Shown here piece after piece: positions 30,969 to 41,351 of a stretch of DNA of 64,000 nucleotides. This DNA comes from Luteimonas granuli. Its GTDB lineage: Bacteria > Pseudomonadota > Gammaproteobacteria > Xanthomonadales > Xanthomonadaceae. Within the stretch, counting starts at the first letter, position 1, and each line of letters begins with the position of its first letter. The stretch spans positions 2,087,001-2,151,000 of the forward strand of contig NZ_CP042218.1 of assembly GCF_007795095.1 (NCBI RefSeq), read 5' to 3'. The notes beneath the pieces are model-generated. The model was not told the DNA's origin and ran no database searches. It saw only the letters and a list, made by a program, of their open reading frames with translations. The translations under genes were made by a program, and so were the position numbers.

Positions 30969-31904
30969 GTGAAGCGAATCCTGTTCTTCGCCTGGCTGTT
31001 GCTGGCCACCGGCTGCACCTTCAACTACCGCGAGTCCTACCTGGTCAGCCCGCAGCCGGCGCCGGCGCCGGAGCTTGACGCCCTTCGTGAAGCTTTCCCG
31101 CAGCATGGTTTCGAAGACGGGCGGATCGAGGTCGACGGCGCGTCGCTCTACACGCTGTCGATGACCCGACCCGATGCGCGCGCCACCGTGCTCTATTTCG
31201 GCGGCAACGCCTACCGCACCGGCCGCGCCGCGCGTTTCAGCGCCGGGGTCTACGGCCCTCTCCCGGTGGATCTCGTGCTGGTCGACCACCGCGGCTACGG
31301 CGCCAGCACCGGCAGCCCCGGGATCGCCGCGATGATGGACGACGCTCTGCGCGTCCACGACCACGTCGCGGAGGAGGCTGCGCGACGGGGGCGGCCGCTC
31401 ATCGTCCATGGGCAGTCGCTGGGCAGCTTCATGGCTGGGCACGTGGCGGCGCGGCGCACGCTGGGCGGGCTGGTGCTGGAGAGCAGCGCCACCACCACCG
31501 AGGACTGGGTCGCTTGGCAGCGCTCGCAGCTGCCGTGGTGGCAGCGCATGTGGATCCGCAGGATCGCGGTCGAGGGCAGCTTGGCCCGGCAGGGCAACCT
31601 GCCGGTGGTGCCGGGCCTGGACGAGCCGGTGCTCTACGTCGTCGGCGAAGCCGATCCGGCGACGCCCCCCGCGTTCAGCCGGCGGCTCTACGAGGCCACG
31701 CCGCTGCCGGTGGCGTGCCGGACGCTGTTGGTGGTCCCCGGCAAGTCACACAACGACGCGAGCCGATCGCCAGAGTTCCACGCGGCGATGGCCGCGCTGG
31801 TGGAGCGCGTGGCCGGAGCGCCGGCAGCAGCGGTCGATTGCCGGCCGCAGGTGGAAGGCCTGGCTTGGTGGTCGCCCCGCCACGCGCGCGCCGTGACACA
31901 ATGA
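30969..31904 (+). CDS. alpha/beta hydrolase lipoprotein
   Basis: 311 residues, GTG start at 30969 with AAAGGGAG (30952-30959) upstream. Lipobox LLATGC (Cys16), so probably membrane-anchored in the periplasm. Hydrolase core: LYFGGNAYR oxyanion loop, VDHRGYGASTG, nucleophile elbow HGQSLGS, acid in VVGEADPATPP, His in PGKSHNDAS. Substrate unknown. Its stop TGA at 31902-31904 lies just before the RNase P RNA, so the rnpB promoter must overlap the end of this gene. Confidence 0.82.
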   Translation: MKRILFFAWLLLATGCTFNYRESYLVSPQPAPAPELDALREAFPQHGFEDGRIEVDGASLYTLSMTRPDARATVLYFGGNAYRTGRAARFSAGVYGPLPVDLVLVDHRGYGASTGSPGIAAMMDDALRVHDHVAEEAARRGRPLIVHGQSLGSFMAGHVAARRTLGGLVLESSATTTEDWVAWQRSQLPWWQRMWIRRIAVEGSLARQGNLPVVPGLDEPVLYVVGEADPATPPAFSRRLYEATPLPVACRTLLVVPGKSHNDASRSPEFHAAMAALVERVAGAPAAAVDCRPQVEGLAWWSPRHARAVTQ

Positions 31905-31909
31905 CCGCG

Positions 31910-32262
31910 GCGGAGCCGGCCAGACAGTCGCGTCACCCCTTGCGGGTGCCGAGGAAAGTCCGGGCTCCACAGGGCACGGTGCCAGGTAACGCCTGGGCGG
32001 CGCGAGCCGACGGAAAGTGCAACAGAGAGCAGACCGCCGAACGGCTCGAAAGAGTGCGTGGCAAGGGTGAAACGGTGCGGTAAGAGCGCACCGCGAGTCC
32101 GGCAACGGACCGGCACGGCAAACCCCACCGGGAGCAAGGCCAAATAGGGAGACGATGCCGCGGCCCGCGGTGTCTCCGGGTAGGCTGCTTGAGCGTATCG
32201 GTGACGATGCGCCGAGAGGAATGACTGTCCACGACAGAACCCGGCTTATCGGCCGGCTCCGC
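31910..32262 (+). ncRNA. rnpB: RNase P RNA (class A)
   Basis: Catalytic RNA of ribonuclease P, about 353 nt. The ends pair: GCGGAGCCGGC at 31910-31920 with GCCGGCTCCGC at 32252-32262 (P1). Hallmarks: CCAGACAGTCGC after P1, GAGGAAAGTCCGGGCTCC (CR I), GGTAAGAGCGCACCG, GAGCAAGGCCAAATAGGGAG (CR IV region), AGAGGAATGACTGTCC and the 3' GACAGAACCCGGCTTATCGG (CR V). Exact processing ends may differ by a few bases. Confidence 0.96.
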
Positions 32263-32434
32263 CACCTCATTCGGATCACCGGAAGACCCTCTCCCGATCG
32301 GGGCGGGCTCCGGGTGGGCGCGTGCCGCCCGCCGCGGACGCAGGGCGGGAGGGCTGCGCAGGAGCAGCGCCGCCGGATGTAAAAACATCGTGAAGATGAT
32401 CACGATTCTCATAAAGTGAGACTAAACAGCAGCT

Positions 32435-32443
32435 TGTGGATAA
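32435..32443 (-). promoter_or_regulatory. perfect DnaA box upstream of mraZ
   Basis: TGTGGATAA on the plus strand, i.e. TTATCCACA on the minus strand, the consensus 9-mer DnaA box. It lies in an unusually AT-rich stretch (32380-32520), about 70 bases before the mraZ promoter and followed by three CAAGTC hexamers (32452, 32461, 32472). Binding is inferred; only one box is seen, so this is not an origin. Confidence 0.55.
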
Positions 32444-32513
32444 AGCTTGAACAAGTCTCTCAAGTCTGGCGCAAGTCATTGAGCTGCCTGACGAAAATTC
32501 CCCCACGACCTTG

Positions 32514-32576
32514 TTGACAAGGGTGTTGGCCGCTCCTAAGGTGGCGTTGCGTGGGAAGTCATGGGATATCGTGGTT
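32514..32576 (+). promoter_or_regulatory. mraZ (dcw) promoter with four MraZ-binding repeats
   Basis: A perfect -35 TTGACA (32514-32519), a 17-base spacer and a -10 TAAGGT (32537-32542). From the -10 onward four direct repeats occur at exact 10-base spacing: TGGCG (32542), TGGGA (32552), TGGGA (32562), TGGTT (32572). E. coli MraZ represses its own operon by binding TGGGN repeats spaced by 5 bases just downstream of the promoter, so MraZ (32627-33073) should bind here and control the cluster. Confidence 0.85.
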
Positions 32577-32626
32577 TCCGAGCGCATGAAGCCCGCCGCA
32601 GACGGGTATGGAGTGGGCAGGCAGAC

Positions 32627-33073
32627 GTGTTGCAGGGCGAGAACGCCATCACGATCGACGACAAGGGACGGCTGGCGATTCCGACCGGCTACCGGGAGAT
32701 CGTTGCGTCCGAATTCGGCAATCGCCTGGTCATCACCTACAACCCGTTCGAAACGGGCTCTCTCTACATCTATCCCTACGAGGCTTGGGAGAGAGTGCGC
32801 GACGGCGTCAACGCGCTGCCCCGGGTCAAGCAGGCCAACCGCCGCCTGCAGCTGAAGCTGGTCGGCGCGGCGGCGATCGTCGAGCCCGACGGCAACGGCC
32901 GCATCTCCATCCCGGCCAGTCATCGCAACGCGATCGGCATCGAGAAGAAGGCCGTGCTGCTGGGCATGGGCGACAAGTTCGAGCTCTGGAGCGAGCAGGC
33001 GCACCGCGCGCAGATCGAGACGCCGTTGGGCGACGACGATTTCGGCGACGACCTGGTCGGGCTGCAGCTGTGA
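32627..33073 (+). CDS. mraZ: transcriptional regulator MraZ
   Basis: 148 residues; ring-forming AbrB-like DNA-binding protein that represses the dcw operon. GTG at 32627 gives [23 protein letters not shown]; the second copy of the fold has [21 protein letters not shown]. These two DxxGR(L/I)xIP signatures are the family hallmark. The earlier ATG at 32561 is not used: it lies inside the MraZ-box array and adds unrelated sequence. The end overlaps the rsmH start by 4 bases. Confidence 0.94.
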   Translation: MLQGENAITIDDKGRLAIPTGYREIVASEFGNRLVITYNPFETGSLYIYPYEAWERVRDGVNALPRVKQANRRLQLKLVGAAAIVEPDGNGRISIPASHRNAIGIEKKAVLLGMGDKFELWSEQAHRAQIETPLGDDDFGDDLVGLQL

Positions 33074-34026
33074 CGGGGGGTGCCGCGGATGTCCGCTCCG
33101 CGCACCTTCCGGTCTTGTTCAAGCAGGTCATGGAAGGGCTGCGCGTGCATGCGGAAGGAACCTACCTGGATGGCACCTTCGGCCGCGGCGGCCATGCCCG
33201 CGGTGTGCTGGGGGCGTTGGGGAGCGGAGGCCGGCTGCTGCTGATGGACAAGGATCCCGAAGCGATCGCCGTCGCCGGACGGGAGTTCGGCGCGGATCCG
33301 CGCGTGTCGATCATGCGCGGCAGCTTCGCGGACCTCGGACGCTGGGACGCCGTCGCCGCCGGCCTGGACGGCGTGCTGTTCGATCTCGGCGTGTCCTCGC
33401 CCCAGCTCGATGTCGCCGAGCGGGGCTTCAGCTTCGGCAAGGACGGTCCGCTGGACATGCGCATGGATCCGGACGCGGGCGAGAGCGCCGCGGAGTGGCT
33501 GGCGCGCGCCTCCGCGGACGAGATCGCCGACGTGCTCTGGACGTACGGCGAGGAGCGCATGAGCCGGCGCATCGCGCGCGCCATCGTCGAGCGCCGCGCG
33601 CAGGCGCCGATCGCGCGGACCGGCGAACTGGCCGCGCTGATCGCCTCGGTGATGCCGAAGCCGAGGGCCGGCCGCCACGAGATCCATCCCGCCACGCGCT
33701 CGTTCCAGGCCATCCGCATCCACGTCAACCGCGAGCTGGCGGACCTGGAGGCCGGACTGGACGCCGCGCACGCTGCGCTGCGGCCCGGTGGCCGCCTCGC
33801 CGTGATCAGCTTCCACTCGCTCGAGGACCGCATCGTCAAGCGCTTCATCGCGAGCCGTTCGAAGGCGCCCGCGGGCAACCGCAGGCTGCCGGAGGCCACC
33901 GGCTTCGTGCCGACCCTGCGCGCCGTGGGCGGCGCGCAGAAGGCCGACGCCGAGGAAGTCGCCGCCAACCCGCGCGCGCGCAGCGCCGTGCTGCGCGTGG
34001 CCGAGAAACTGGAGGCGGCGGCATGA
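33070..34026 (+). CDS. rsmH: 16S rRNA m4C1402 methyltransferase RsmH (MraW)
   Basis: 318 residues. SAM-dependent fold: [29 protein letters not shown] (SAM loop), [24 protein letters not shown] and [16 protein letters not shown]-terminal [15 protein letters not shown]. It methylates N4 of C1402, the nucleotide whose 2'-O is modified by RsmI (30080-30907). GTG start at 33070 inside the mraZ stop. Overlaps ftsL. Confidence 0.95.
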   Translation: MTGGAADVRSAHLPVLFKQVMEGLRVHAEGTYLDGTFGRGGHARGVLGALGSGGRLLLMDKDPEAIAVAGREFGADPRVSIMRGSFADLGRWDAVAAGLDGVLFDLGVSSPQLDVAERGFSFGKDGPLDMRMDPDAGESAAEWLARASADEIADVLWTYGEERMSRRIARAIVERRAQAPIARTGELAALIASVMPKPRAGRHEIHPATRSFQAIRIHVNRELADLEAGLDAAHAALRPGGRLAVISFHSLEDRIVKRFIASRSKAPAGNRRLPEATGFVPTLRAVGGAQKADAEEVAANPRARSAVLRVAEKLEAAA

Positions 34027-34286
34027 CCCGCTTCCTCGTCATCGTGCTGCTGCTCGCCAACGTGGTCGCCGCGATCGGCGTGGTGCATGCGCGCCATCAG
34101 CACCGCCAGCTGTTCGTCGAGCTGACCCGGCTGGTGGACGAGCGCGACGAGCTCAACATCGACTTCGGCCGCCTGCAGCTCGAACAGGCCACCTGGGCCG
34201 AGGCCAACCGCATCGACCAGGTCGCGCGCGCGCGCCTGGGCATGAAGTTCCCCGAGGCCGGGGAAATCGTGGTGGTGCGGCCATGA
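34023..34286 (+). CDS. ftsL: cell division protein FtsL
   Basis: 87 residues; bitopic divisome protein of the FtsQLB complex. Membrane helix [19 protein letters not shown] (about 4-22), followed by a periplasmic coiled coil rich in Leu, Glu and Arg ([31 protein letters not shown]) and the short conserved tail [18 protein letters not shown]. Position between rsmH and ftsI with 4-base overlaps on both sides confirms the call. Confidence 0.93.
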   Translation: MTRFLVIVLLLANVVAAIGVVHARHQHRQLFVELTRLVDERDELNIDFGRLQLEQATWAEANRIDQVARARLGMKFPEAGEIVVVRP

Positions 34287-36073
34287 AGTTCCGTCGCGAC
34301 CGCAACGGCGTGGTCCGGCCCCGCGGCCGCGCGCAGTTCGACCTGCGCGGCCGGCTGACGCTGGTGACCGGCGTGCTCGGCCTGTGCGGCGTGGTGCTGG
34401 TGGCGCGCGCCGTCGACCTGCAGCTGGTCGACAACGCCTACTACCAGCAGAAGGCCGACGCCCGCTTCCTGCGCGAGATCCCGATCCCGACCTCGCGCGG
34501 CATGATCACCGACCGCAACGGCGAACCGCTGGCGGTGTCCTCGCCCGTGGACAGCGTCTGGGGCAATCCCCAGGAGCTGCTCAAGCATCCCGACCGCCTG
34601 CCGGAGCTGGCGAAGGCGCTGGGCGTGCCGCTGGACCACCTCGAGCGCCGCCTCACGCAGCGCGCGGACAAGGAGTTCGTCTACCTCAAGCGGCGCATCA
34701 ACCCGAGCGAGGCCGAGGCGATCCTGGCGCACAAAGTGCCGGGCGTGTTCTCGCAGCGCGAGTTCCGCCGCTTCTACCCGCAGGGCGAGGCCCTGGCGCA
34801 CGTGCTGGGCTTCACCAACATCGACGACGCCGGGCAGGAGGGCGTGGAGCTCGCCTTCGATGAATGGCTGAGCGGCGTGCCCGGTGCGCAGCGCGTCATC
34901 CGCGACCGCCGCGGCCGCATCGTCGAGAACGTGGACCTGGTGCGCGCGGCGCAGCCGGGCAAGGACCTCACGCTCAGCATCGACCGGCGCATCCAGTATC
35001 TGGCGCACAGGGAGCTTCGCGCGACCCTGCAGCGCACCGGCGCAAGCGCCGGATCGGCGGTGGTACTCGACATCGCCACCGGCGAGATCCTCGCCATGGC
35101 CAACCTGCCCACGTACAACCCGAATGCGGTCACCGGCGAGCATCGCGATGCGCGCCGCAACCGTGCGGTCACCGACCTGATCGAGCCCGGCTCGACCATC
35201 AAGCCGATCACCGTGGCCGCCGGCCTGTCCGCCGGCGTGATCACGCCGCACACGATCTTCGACACCAACCCGGGCTGGATCCCGAACGGCCGCTACCGCA
35301 CCACCGACCATCGCAACCTTGGCGTGCTCGACACCACGGGCGTCATCACCAAGAGCTCGAACATCGGCACTTCGCGGATCGTGGAGAAGCTGGACAACGC
35401 CTATTACCACGACTACCTGGCGCGGCTGGGCTTCGGCCGCGTCACCGGCAGCGGCTTCCCCGGCGAGGCCTCGGGCCTGCTGCCGCCGGTGTCGGTCTGG
35501 AGCGGAACCCACAAGCAGACCATGAGCTACGGCTACGGGCTCTCGGCGACGCCGCTGCAGATCGCGCGCGCCTACGCCACGCTGGCCAACCACGGTCGCG
35601 CGGTGCGTCCGACTTTGGTCAAGGGCCAGCATGAAGAACCGGTGCAGGTGATGGAGGCGGCGGTCGCCGACACCGTGCTGAAGATGATGCAGACGGTCAC
35701 CGAACCCGGTGGCACCGCCATCCAGGCCGCGATTCCCGGCTACCACGTCGCCGGCAAGACCGGCACCGCGCGCAAGGCCTCGGGCGGCGGCTATTCGCGC
35801 CGCTATTTCTCGTTCTTCGCCGGCGTGGTGCCGGTGGAGAACCCGCGCTTCTCGATGGTCGTGGTGATCGACGACCCGGACCCGACCAAGGGCATCTACG
35901 GCGGCTTCGTTTCCGCGCCGGTGTTCAAGAGCGTGATGGACGGTGCGCTGCGGCTGATGGACGTGCCGCCCGACGACATCGAGACCTGGCTGGCGGAGCA
36001 GGCGAAGCAGCAGGAGAAGGAGCGCGCGCGCAGCGCGCCGCGCATGGCGACCACCGCCGGAGGTCGCCCGTGA
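34283..36073 (+). CDS. ftsI: peptidoglycan DD-transpeptidase FtsI (PBP3)
   Basis: Septal class B PBP, 596 residues. N-terminal membrane helix ([22 protein letters not shown], about 25-46), pedestal domain ([15 protein letters not shown] to RVIRDRRGR), transpeptidase domain with S304-T-I-K307 (EPGSTIKP), S358-S-N360 and K492-T-G494. The C-terminal extension is Lys/Glu/Arg-rich ([13 protein letters not shown]). It cross-links septal peptidoglycan with FtsW. Starts inside the ftsL stop; ends overlapping the murE GTG. Confidence 0.96.
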   Translation: MKFRRDRNGVVRPRGRAQFDLRGRLTLVTGVLGLCGVVLVARAVDLQLVDNAYYQQKADARFLREIPIPTSRGMITDRNGEPLAVSSPVDSVWGNPQELLKHPDRLPELAKALGVPLDHLERRLTQRADKEFVYLKRRINPSEAEAILAHKVPGVFSQREFRRFYPQGEALAHVLGFTNIDDAGQEGVELAFDEWLSGVPGAQRVIRDRRGRIVENVDLVRAAQPGKDLTLSIDRRIQYLAHRELRATLQRTGASAGSAVVLDIATGEILAMANLPTYNPNAVTGEHRDARRNRAVTDLIEPGSTIKPITVAAGLSAGVITPHTIFDTNPGWIPNGRYRTTDHRNLGVLDTTGVITKSSNIGTSRIVEKLDNAYYHDYLARLGFGRVTGSGFPGEASGLLPPVSVWSGTHKQTMSYGYGLSATPLQIARAYATLANHGRAVRPTLVKGQHEEPVQVMEAAVADTVLKMMQTVTEPGGTAIQAAIPGYHVAGKTGTARKASGGGYSRRYFSFFAGVVPVENPRFSMVVVIDDPDPTKGIYGGFVSAPVFKSVMDGALRLMDVPPDDIETWLAEQAKQQEKERARSAPRMATTAGGRP

Positions 36074-37545
36074 GCCGCCGCATGCGTCTGCGCGAACTGC
36101 TGCCCGACGTCGCCGGCGTGCCGGAGGCGCTGGAGGTGTCGGGCCTGGTGCTCGACAGCCGCTCGGTGCGTCCCGGCGACGGCTTCGTGGCCATCGCCGG
36201 CTTCGGCACCCACGGCCTGCACTTCGCCGCGCAGGCGCTGGCCGCCGGCGCGGCCGCGGTGATGTACGAGCCGCCGGTGCCCGCCGACGTGCCCGCGCCG
36301 CCGGCCGACGCGATCGCCGTTCCCGGCCTGCGCGCGCGCATGGGCGCGATGGCGGATGCGTTCCACGGCCGCCCCTCCGCGGCGATGTCGACGGTCGCGG
36401 TCACCGGCACCAACGGGAAGACCTCCACCGTGCAGCTGCTGGCCCAGGCCTGGGAGCTGCTCGGTCGCCGCGCCGCGACCATCGGCACGCTCGGTGCCGG
36501 CCTCCACGGCGAGGTGCGCCCGACCGGCTTCACCACGCCGCTGGTCCTGCAGGTCCACGAACTGCTGGCGCAGCTGCGCGACGCGGGCGCCCGGGCGGTG
36601 GCGATGGAGACCAGCTCGCACGCGCTCGACCAGGGTCGCGTCGACGCCGTGCATTTCCAGGTCGGCGTGTTCACCAACCTCACCCGCGACCATCTCGACT
36701 ACCACGGCGACATGGCCGGCTACGGCGCCGCCAAGGCGCGCCTGTTCTCGGCGCCCGGGCTGGCGGCCGCCGTGGTGAACATCGACGACGGGTTCGGACG
36801 CGAGCTGTTCGCGCGCCTGCCGGCGGCGCTGCGCCGGATCGGCACCAGCGCGCGCGACGACGCTCAGGCCTCGGTCGCGGCCGGAGGCATCGTGCTCGAC
36901 GCCGCCGGCATCGCCTTCGACCTCCGCATCGGCGACGAGGTGCATCCGGTGCGCTCGCCCCTGCTCGGCCGTTTCAACGTCGAGAACCTGCTCGCGGTGG
37001 CCGGCGTGCTGCATGCCCAGGACGTGGCCGCGGCCGACATCGCGCGCGTGCTCGGCCGGTTGCAGCCGATCCCGGGCCGCATGAACCGCCTCGGCGGCCG
37101 CGACCGCCAGCCCCTGGTGGTGGTCGACTACGCGCACACGCCCGACGCCCTGGCGCAGGCGCTGGCCGCGGTGCGCGCGCATGCTGCCGGCGCCATCACC
37201 TGCGTGTTCGGCTGCGGGGGCGAGCGGGACCGCGGCAAGCGTCCCGAGATGGCCGCGGCGGCCGAGGCCGGCGCCGACGTCGTGGTGGTCACCGACGACA
37301 ACCCGCGCCGCGAGGACGGCGACGCCATCGTCGCCGACATCATGCGCGGCTTCCGCGATCCCGCGGCGGTGACGGTCGAGCGCGACCGCGCCGCCGCCAT
37401 CCGCCGTGCCGTGGGCGCCGCCGGAGCCGGCGACATCGTGCTCGTCGCGGGCAAGGGCCACGAGCCCTGCCAGGAGATCGAGGGCGTGCTCCATCCCTTC
37501 GACGACAGCGACGTCGCGCGTCGCGCGCTGGAGGCGCGGGCATGA
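36070..37545 (+). CDS. murE: UDP-MurNAc-tripeptide synthetase MurE (meso-DAP adding)
   Basis: 491 residues, GTG start at 36070. Mur ligase fold: [17 protein letters not shown]-loop VTGTNGKTS, metal-binding [24 protein letters not shown], and [15 protein letters not shown]. The DNPR motif ([14 protein letters not shown]) marks the meso-diaminopimelate-specific enzyme rather than the lysine type. Cytoplasmic. Translationally coupled to ftsI and murF by 4-base overlaps. Confidence 0.95.
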   Translation: MSRRMRLRELLPDVAGVPEALEVSGLVLDSRSVRPGDGFVAIAGFGTHGLHFAAQALAAGAAAVMYEPPVPADVPAPPADAIAVPGLRARMGAMADAFHGRPSAAMSTVAVTGTNGKTSTVQLLAQAWELLGRRAATIGTLGAGLHGEVRPTGFTTPLVLQVHELLAQLRDAGARAVAMETSSHALDQGRVDAVHFQVGVFTNLTRDHLDYHGDMAGYGAAKARLFSAPGLAAAVVNIDDGFGRELFARLPAALRRIGTSARDDAQASVAAGGIVLDAAGIAFDLRIGDEVHPVRSPLLGRFNVENLLAVAGVLHAQDVAAADIARVLGRLQPIPGRMNRLGGRDRQPLVVVDYAHTPDALAQALAAVRAHAAGAITCVFGCGGERDRGKRPEMAAAAEAGADVVVVTDDNPRREDGDAIVADIMRGFRDPAAVTVERDRAAAIRRAVGAAGAGDIVLVAGKGHEPCQEIEGVLHPFDDSDVARRALEARA

Positions 37546-38972
37546 GGCCGCTCGCGCTCTCGCGCATCGCCCGCGCCTGCAACGGCCGCCTGCAGGGCGC
37601 CGACGCCACGGTGGATGCGATCGCGACCGACAGCCGCACCTTCCGGCCTGGCCCCGGCGCGACGCTGTTCGTGGCGATCGCCGGCGAACACTTCGACGGG
37701 CACGAGCACGTCGCCGCAGTCGCCGCGGCGGGCGCCGCCGCCGCATTGGTCTCGCGTCCGCTGGACCTGGACCTGCCGCAGGTGGTGGTCGGCGACACGG
37801 TCGAGGCCCTGGGCGCGCTGGCCGCCTCGCTGCAGGCCGAGCGCCCCGGGCAGACGGTGGTCGCGATCACCGGCAGCAACGGCAAGACCAGCGTCAAGGA
37901 GCTCACGATCTCGATCCTGGAGCGCGTGGCCGGCGTCACCTTCAGTCCCGGCAACCGCAACAACGAGATCGGTCTGCCGCTGGCGATCATCGAGGCCGAC
38001 GACGAGGCTCCGTTCGCGGTCTACGAGATGGGCGCCGGCAAGCCCGGCGACATCGCCTATCTGGCGGCGATCGCGCGCCCACGGGTCGCACTGGTGAACA
38101 ACATCGCGCCCGCGCACCTCGAGCGCATGGGCAGCCTGCAGGGCGTGGCCGATACCAAGGCCGCGATCTACGACGCGCTGCCGTCCGACGGCACCGCGGT
38201 GATCAACGCCGACGACGCCTTCGCGCCGTTCTTCGCCGAACGCGCGCACGGCCGGCGGCTGCTGCGCTTCGGCTTCGGCGAGCGCGCCGACGTGCGCGTC
38301 CGCGAACTCGTGCCGGGCGAGGGCGGCAGCGAGTTCGTGCTGGTGACGCCGGAGGGCGAGGCGCGGATCTCGCTGGCGCTGCCCGGCCGGCACAACGTCG
38401 CCAATGCGATGGCGGCCGCGGCGCTGGCCCTGGCCTGCGGCGCACCGCTGCTGGCGATCGCCGAAGGCCTGACCCGGGCACAGCCGGTCGCGGGCCGCCT
38501 GGTCCGCCGCCGGCTGCCCGGCGGCGCCTGGCTGGTGGACGACAGCTACAACGCCAACCCGGGCTCGCTGGCCGCGGCCATCGACATCCTGGCCGTCGCT
38601 CCGGGCGAGGGCTGGCTGGTGCTCGGCGACATGCGCGAGCTCGGCGCGGACGCCGTTGCGCTGCACCGCGCCGCGGGCCGCCGTGCGCGCGAGGCGGGGG
38701 TGGCGCGGGTGTTCGCGCTGGGTGCGCTGGCCGCGGAGGCGGCTGAGGCGTTCGGGGAGGGTGGGTGCGTGTTCGCTTCGCACGAGGAACTGGCGGCGGC
38801 GCTGGTCGCAGCTGTCGCTGCTCCTGCGGAAGGAGGGGACACCGCTGCACCCGTAGGAGCAGCTACAGCTGCGACCCCGCCCCCCACCATCCTCGTCAAG
38901 GGTTCGCGCGGCAGCGCGATGGATCGCGTGGTCCGCGCGCTGCTTGAAGGAGTCGATGACGATGCTGCTTGA
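37542..38972 (+). CDS. murF: UDP-MurNAc-tripeptide:D-Ala-D-Ala ligase MurF with repeat-encoded insert
   Basis: 476 residues. P-loop [58 protein letters not shown] and [17 protein letters not shown] are standard. Near the C-terminus (about residues 421-446) the sequence [11 protein letters not shown]...[11 protein letters not shown] is encoded by a family A palindromic repeat pair (38804-38876) that keeps the frame, right before the conserved [19 protein letters not shown]. coli MurF has no such segment. The final conserved helix is intact, so the enzyme is probably active. The end overlaps mraY. Confidence 0.93.
   Translation: MRPLALSRIARACNGRLQGADATVDAIATDSRTFRPGPGATLFVAIAGEHFDGHEHVAAVAAAGAAAALVSRPLDLDLPQVVVGDTVEALGALAASLQAERPGQTVVAITGSNGKTSVKELTISILERVAGVTFSPGNRNNEIGLPLAIIEADDEAPFAVYEMGAGKPGDIAYLAAIARPRVALVNNIAPAHLERMGSLQGVADTKAAIYDALPSDGTAVINADDAFAPFFAERAHGRRLLRFGFGERADVRVRELVPGEGGSEFVLVTPEGEARISLALPGRHNVANAMAAAALALACGAPLLAIAEGLTRAQPVAGRLVRRRLPGGAWLVDDSYNANPGSLAAAIDILAVAPGEGWLVLGDMRELGADAVALHRAAGRRAREAGVARVFALGALAAEAAEAFGEGGCVFASHEELAAALVAAVAAPAEGGDTAAPVGAATAATPPPTILVKGSRGSAMDRVVRALLEGVDDDAA
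38804..38876. repeat. REP-type palindromic repeat pair (family A) inside murF
   Basis: Left arm GGTCGCAGCTGTCGCTGCTC at 38804-38829 (one change from the family unit) and right arm GTAGGAGCAGCTACAGCTGC at 38853-38876, in inverted orientation. The pair is read through in frame within the murF C-terminal domain and encodes Ala/Val-rich residues. Confidence 0.88.
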
Positions 38973-40047
38973 AATCACCCGCTGGCTGGAGCAGCTCGAC
39001 GGCCTCTTCGGGCTGTTCAACTACCTGACCTTCCGCGGCATCCTCGCGGCGCTGACCGCGCTCTTCCTGTCGCTGTGGTGGGGTCCGGCGGTGATCCGCA
39101 GGCTCGCCCAGTACAAGGGCGGGCAGCCGATCCGCCAGGACGGTCCGCAGACGCATTTCTCCAAGGCCGGCACGCCGACCATGGGGGGTGGCCTGATCCT
39201 GATCACGGTGCTGGCCTCGGTGCTGCTGTGGGGCGACCTGCGCAACAGGCACGTGTGGCTGGTGCTGCTGGTGATGGCCGGGTTCGGTGCCATCGGCTGG
39301 TGGGACGACTGGATCAAGATCGTCAGGCGCGACCCCAACGGCATGCGCTCGCGCACCAAGTACGCGCTGCAGTCGATCATCGGACTCGCCGCCGGCCTGT
39401 TCCTGTGGTTCACCGCCGACACCCCGGTGGCGACCACCTTCTACATCCCGTTCTTCAAGGCGGTGGCCCTGCCGCTGGCCGGCGTCTCGTTCGTCGCCAT
39501 CGCGTACTTCTGGATCGTCGGTTTCTCCAACGCGGTCAACCTCACCGACGGCCTCGACGGCCTGGCGATCATGCCCACGGTGCTGGTGGCCTGCGCCCTG
39601 GGCGTCTTCGCCTACGCCTCCGGCCACGCCCAGTTCGCCGAGTACCTGCAGATCCCGCGCGTGCCCGGCGCGGGCGAGCTGGTGATCATCTGCGCCGCGA
39701 TAGCGGGGGCGGGGCTCGGCTTCCTCTGGTTCAACACCTATCCCGCCATGGTCTTCATGGGCGACATCGGCGCGCTGGCGCTGGGCGCGGTGCTGGGCAC
39801 CATCGCCGTGATCGTGCGCCAGGAGCTGGTGCTGGTGGTGATGGGCGGCATCTTCGTGATCGAGACGCTGTCGGTGATGATCCAGGTGGCGAGCTTCAAG
39901 CTCACCGGCAAGCGCGTGTTCCGCATGGCGCCGATCCACCACCACTTCGAGCTGAAGGGCTGGCCGGAGCCGCGCGTGATCGTGCGCTTCTGGATCATCT
40001 CGGTGATCCTCGTCCTCGTCGGCCTGGCCACGCTGAAGGTGCGCTGA
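38962..40047 (+). CDS. mraY: phospho-MurNAc-pentapeptide transferase MraY
   Basis: Makes lipid I at the inner membrane; 361 residues, as in E. coli, with about ten membrane helices. ATG 38962 ([24 protein letters not shown]) is preferred: AAGGAG at 38947-38952 is 9 bases away, whereas ATG 38956 is too close. Signatures: [40 protein letters not shown] (catalytic Asp cluster), [18 protein letters not shown] and [14 protein letters not shown]. Overlaps murF by 11 bases and ftsW by 1. murD, which usually follows, is absent. Confidence 0.95.
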   Translation: MLLEITRWLEQLDGLFGLFNYLTFRGILAALTALFLSLWWGPAVIRRLAQYKGGQPIRQDGPQTHFSKAGTPTMGGGLILITVLASVLLWGDLRNRHVWLVLLVMAGFGAIGWWDDWIKIVRRDPNGMRSRTKYALQSIIGLAAGLFLWFTADTPVATTFYIPFFKAVALPLAGVSFVAIAYFWIVGFSNAVNLTDGLDGLAIMPTVLVACALGVFAYASGHAQFAEYLQIPRVPGAGELVIICAAIAGAGLGFLWFNTYPAMVFMGDIGALALGAVLGTIAVIVRQELVLVVMGGIFVIETLSVMIQVASFKLTGKRVFRMAPIHHHFELKGWPEPRVIVRFWIISVILVLVGLATLKVR

Positions 40048-41351
40048 TGGACGGCAGCCACGACCGCGGCACGCAGGCAGTGAGGCTCGAGGCCATCGGC
40101 GGGCGCTACGACCCGTGGATGCTCGGCGCCGCGCTGGGCCTGGGTGCGCTCGGCATCGTGATGGTGGCGTCGAGCTCGATCGCCGTGGGCGAGGAGCTGG
40201 GTGTGGGCCCGTACTACTTCCTCGTGCGCCACGTGCTGTTCATGGCCGCCGGCAGCGGGCTCGCGTTCTGGGCCATGCGCACCGAGCTCAAGACCGTCGA
40301 GCGCTTCGACCGGCTGCTGCTGGTCGGCTGCGTCGTGGCCCTGCTGCTGGTGTTCGTGCCGGGCCTGGGAAGCAGCGTCAACGGCGCGCAGCGCTGGATC
40401 AACCTCGGGGTCTCGAAGTTCCAGGCGGTCGAGGCGGTGAAGGTGATGTACATCGTCTGGCTGGCCAGCTACCTGGTGCGCTTCCGCGACGAGGTCAACG
40501 CCACCTGGGGCGCGATGATGAAGCCGATCGGCGTGGCGATCGTGCTGATGGCGCTGCTCGCGCTGCAGCCCGACTTCGGATCGCTGGCGCTGCTGCTGGC
40601 GATCACCGCCGGCATGCTGGTGCTGGGCGGCGTGCACCTGCCGCGCATGGCCGCGCCGGTGCTCGCGCTGCTGCCGCTGCTGGCCGTGGTGGCGATCGCC
40701 GAGCCTTACCGCATGCGCCGGCTGACCTCGTTCATGGACCCCTTCGCGGATCCCTTCAACAGCGGCTACCAGCTCGCCAACGCGCTGATGGCGGTCGGCC
40801 GCGGCGAGTTCTGGGGCGTGGGCCTGGGCGCGTCGATCCAGAAGCTCAACTACCTGCCCGAGGCGCATACCGACTTCATCCTGGCGGTGATCGCCGAGGA
40901 GCTGGGCTTCGTCGGCGTCTGCCTGGTGATCGGCCTGTACGCGCTGCTCGTGGGGCGCGCCTTCCTCGTCGGGCTGCGCTGCGTGGAGACGCGCCGCCAC
41001 TTCGCCGGCTACGTGGCCTTCGGCATCGCGCTGTGGATGAGCCTGCAGGCGCTGGTCTCGATCGGCGTCAACCTGGGCCTGCTGCCGACCAAGGGCCTGA
41101 CCCTGCCGCTGGTCTCGTCCGGAGGCTCCAGCGTGATGATGACCTGCGTCGCCGTGGGCCTGCTGCTGCGCGTGTCCTACGAGCTCGACCGCACCCAGCG
41201 CCAGGTCGCGCGGCTGCGCGGCGAGGCCGCGGCACCCGCCGCCACGTCGCCGCCACCCACCGCGCAGCCGGTGCCGTCGCTGGCCGCGCGCGGAACCAGC
41301 CGCCTGCGGCAGCGGGTCGAGCCCAGGCTGATGCCGGAGGCGAAGGCATGA
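40047..41351 (+). CDS. ftsW: peptidoglycan glycosyltransferase FtsW
   Basis: SEDS-family septal glycan polymerase, 434 residues, ten predicted helices. Signatures: [20 protein letters not shown] (catalytic Asp region), [41 protein letters not shown] and [18 protein letters not shown]. The C-terminal tail after YELDRTQRQ is a long Ala/Pro/Arg-rich cytoplasmic stretch. Its stop overlaps the murC ATG (ATGA at 41348), leaving no place for murG, which lies between these genes in E. coli and, as I recall, in Xanthomonas. Confidence 0.95.
   Translation: MDGSHDRGTQAVRLEAIGGRYDPWMLGAALGLGALGIVMVASSSIAVGEELGVGPYYFLVRHVLFMAAGSGLAFWAMRTELKTVERFDRLLLVGCVVALLLVFVPGLGSSVNGAQRWINLGVSKFQAVEAVKVMYIVWLASYLVRFRDEVNATWGAMMKPIGVAIVLMALLALQPDFGSLALLLAITAGMLVLGGVHLPRMAAPVLALLPLLAVVAIAEPYRMRRLTSFMDPFADPFNSGYQLANALMAVGRGEFWGVGLGASIQKLNYLPEAHTDFILAVIAEELGFVGVCLVIGLYALLVGRAFLVGLRCVETRRHFAGYVAFGIALWMSLQALVSIGVNLGLLPTKGLTLPLVSSGGSSVMMTCVAVGLLLRVSYELDRTQRQVARLRGEAAAPAATSPPPTAQPVPSLAARGTSRLRQRVEPRLMPEAKA

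Noticed and set aside
32435-32443. Replication origin near the DnaA box
   Set aside because: Only one perfect box, no dnaA/dnaN/gidA genes and no box cluster; kept only as a regulatory site.
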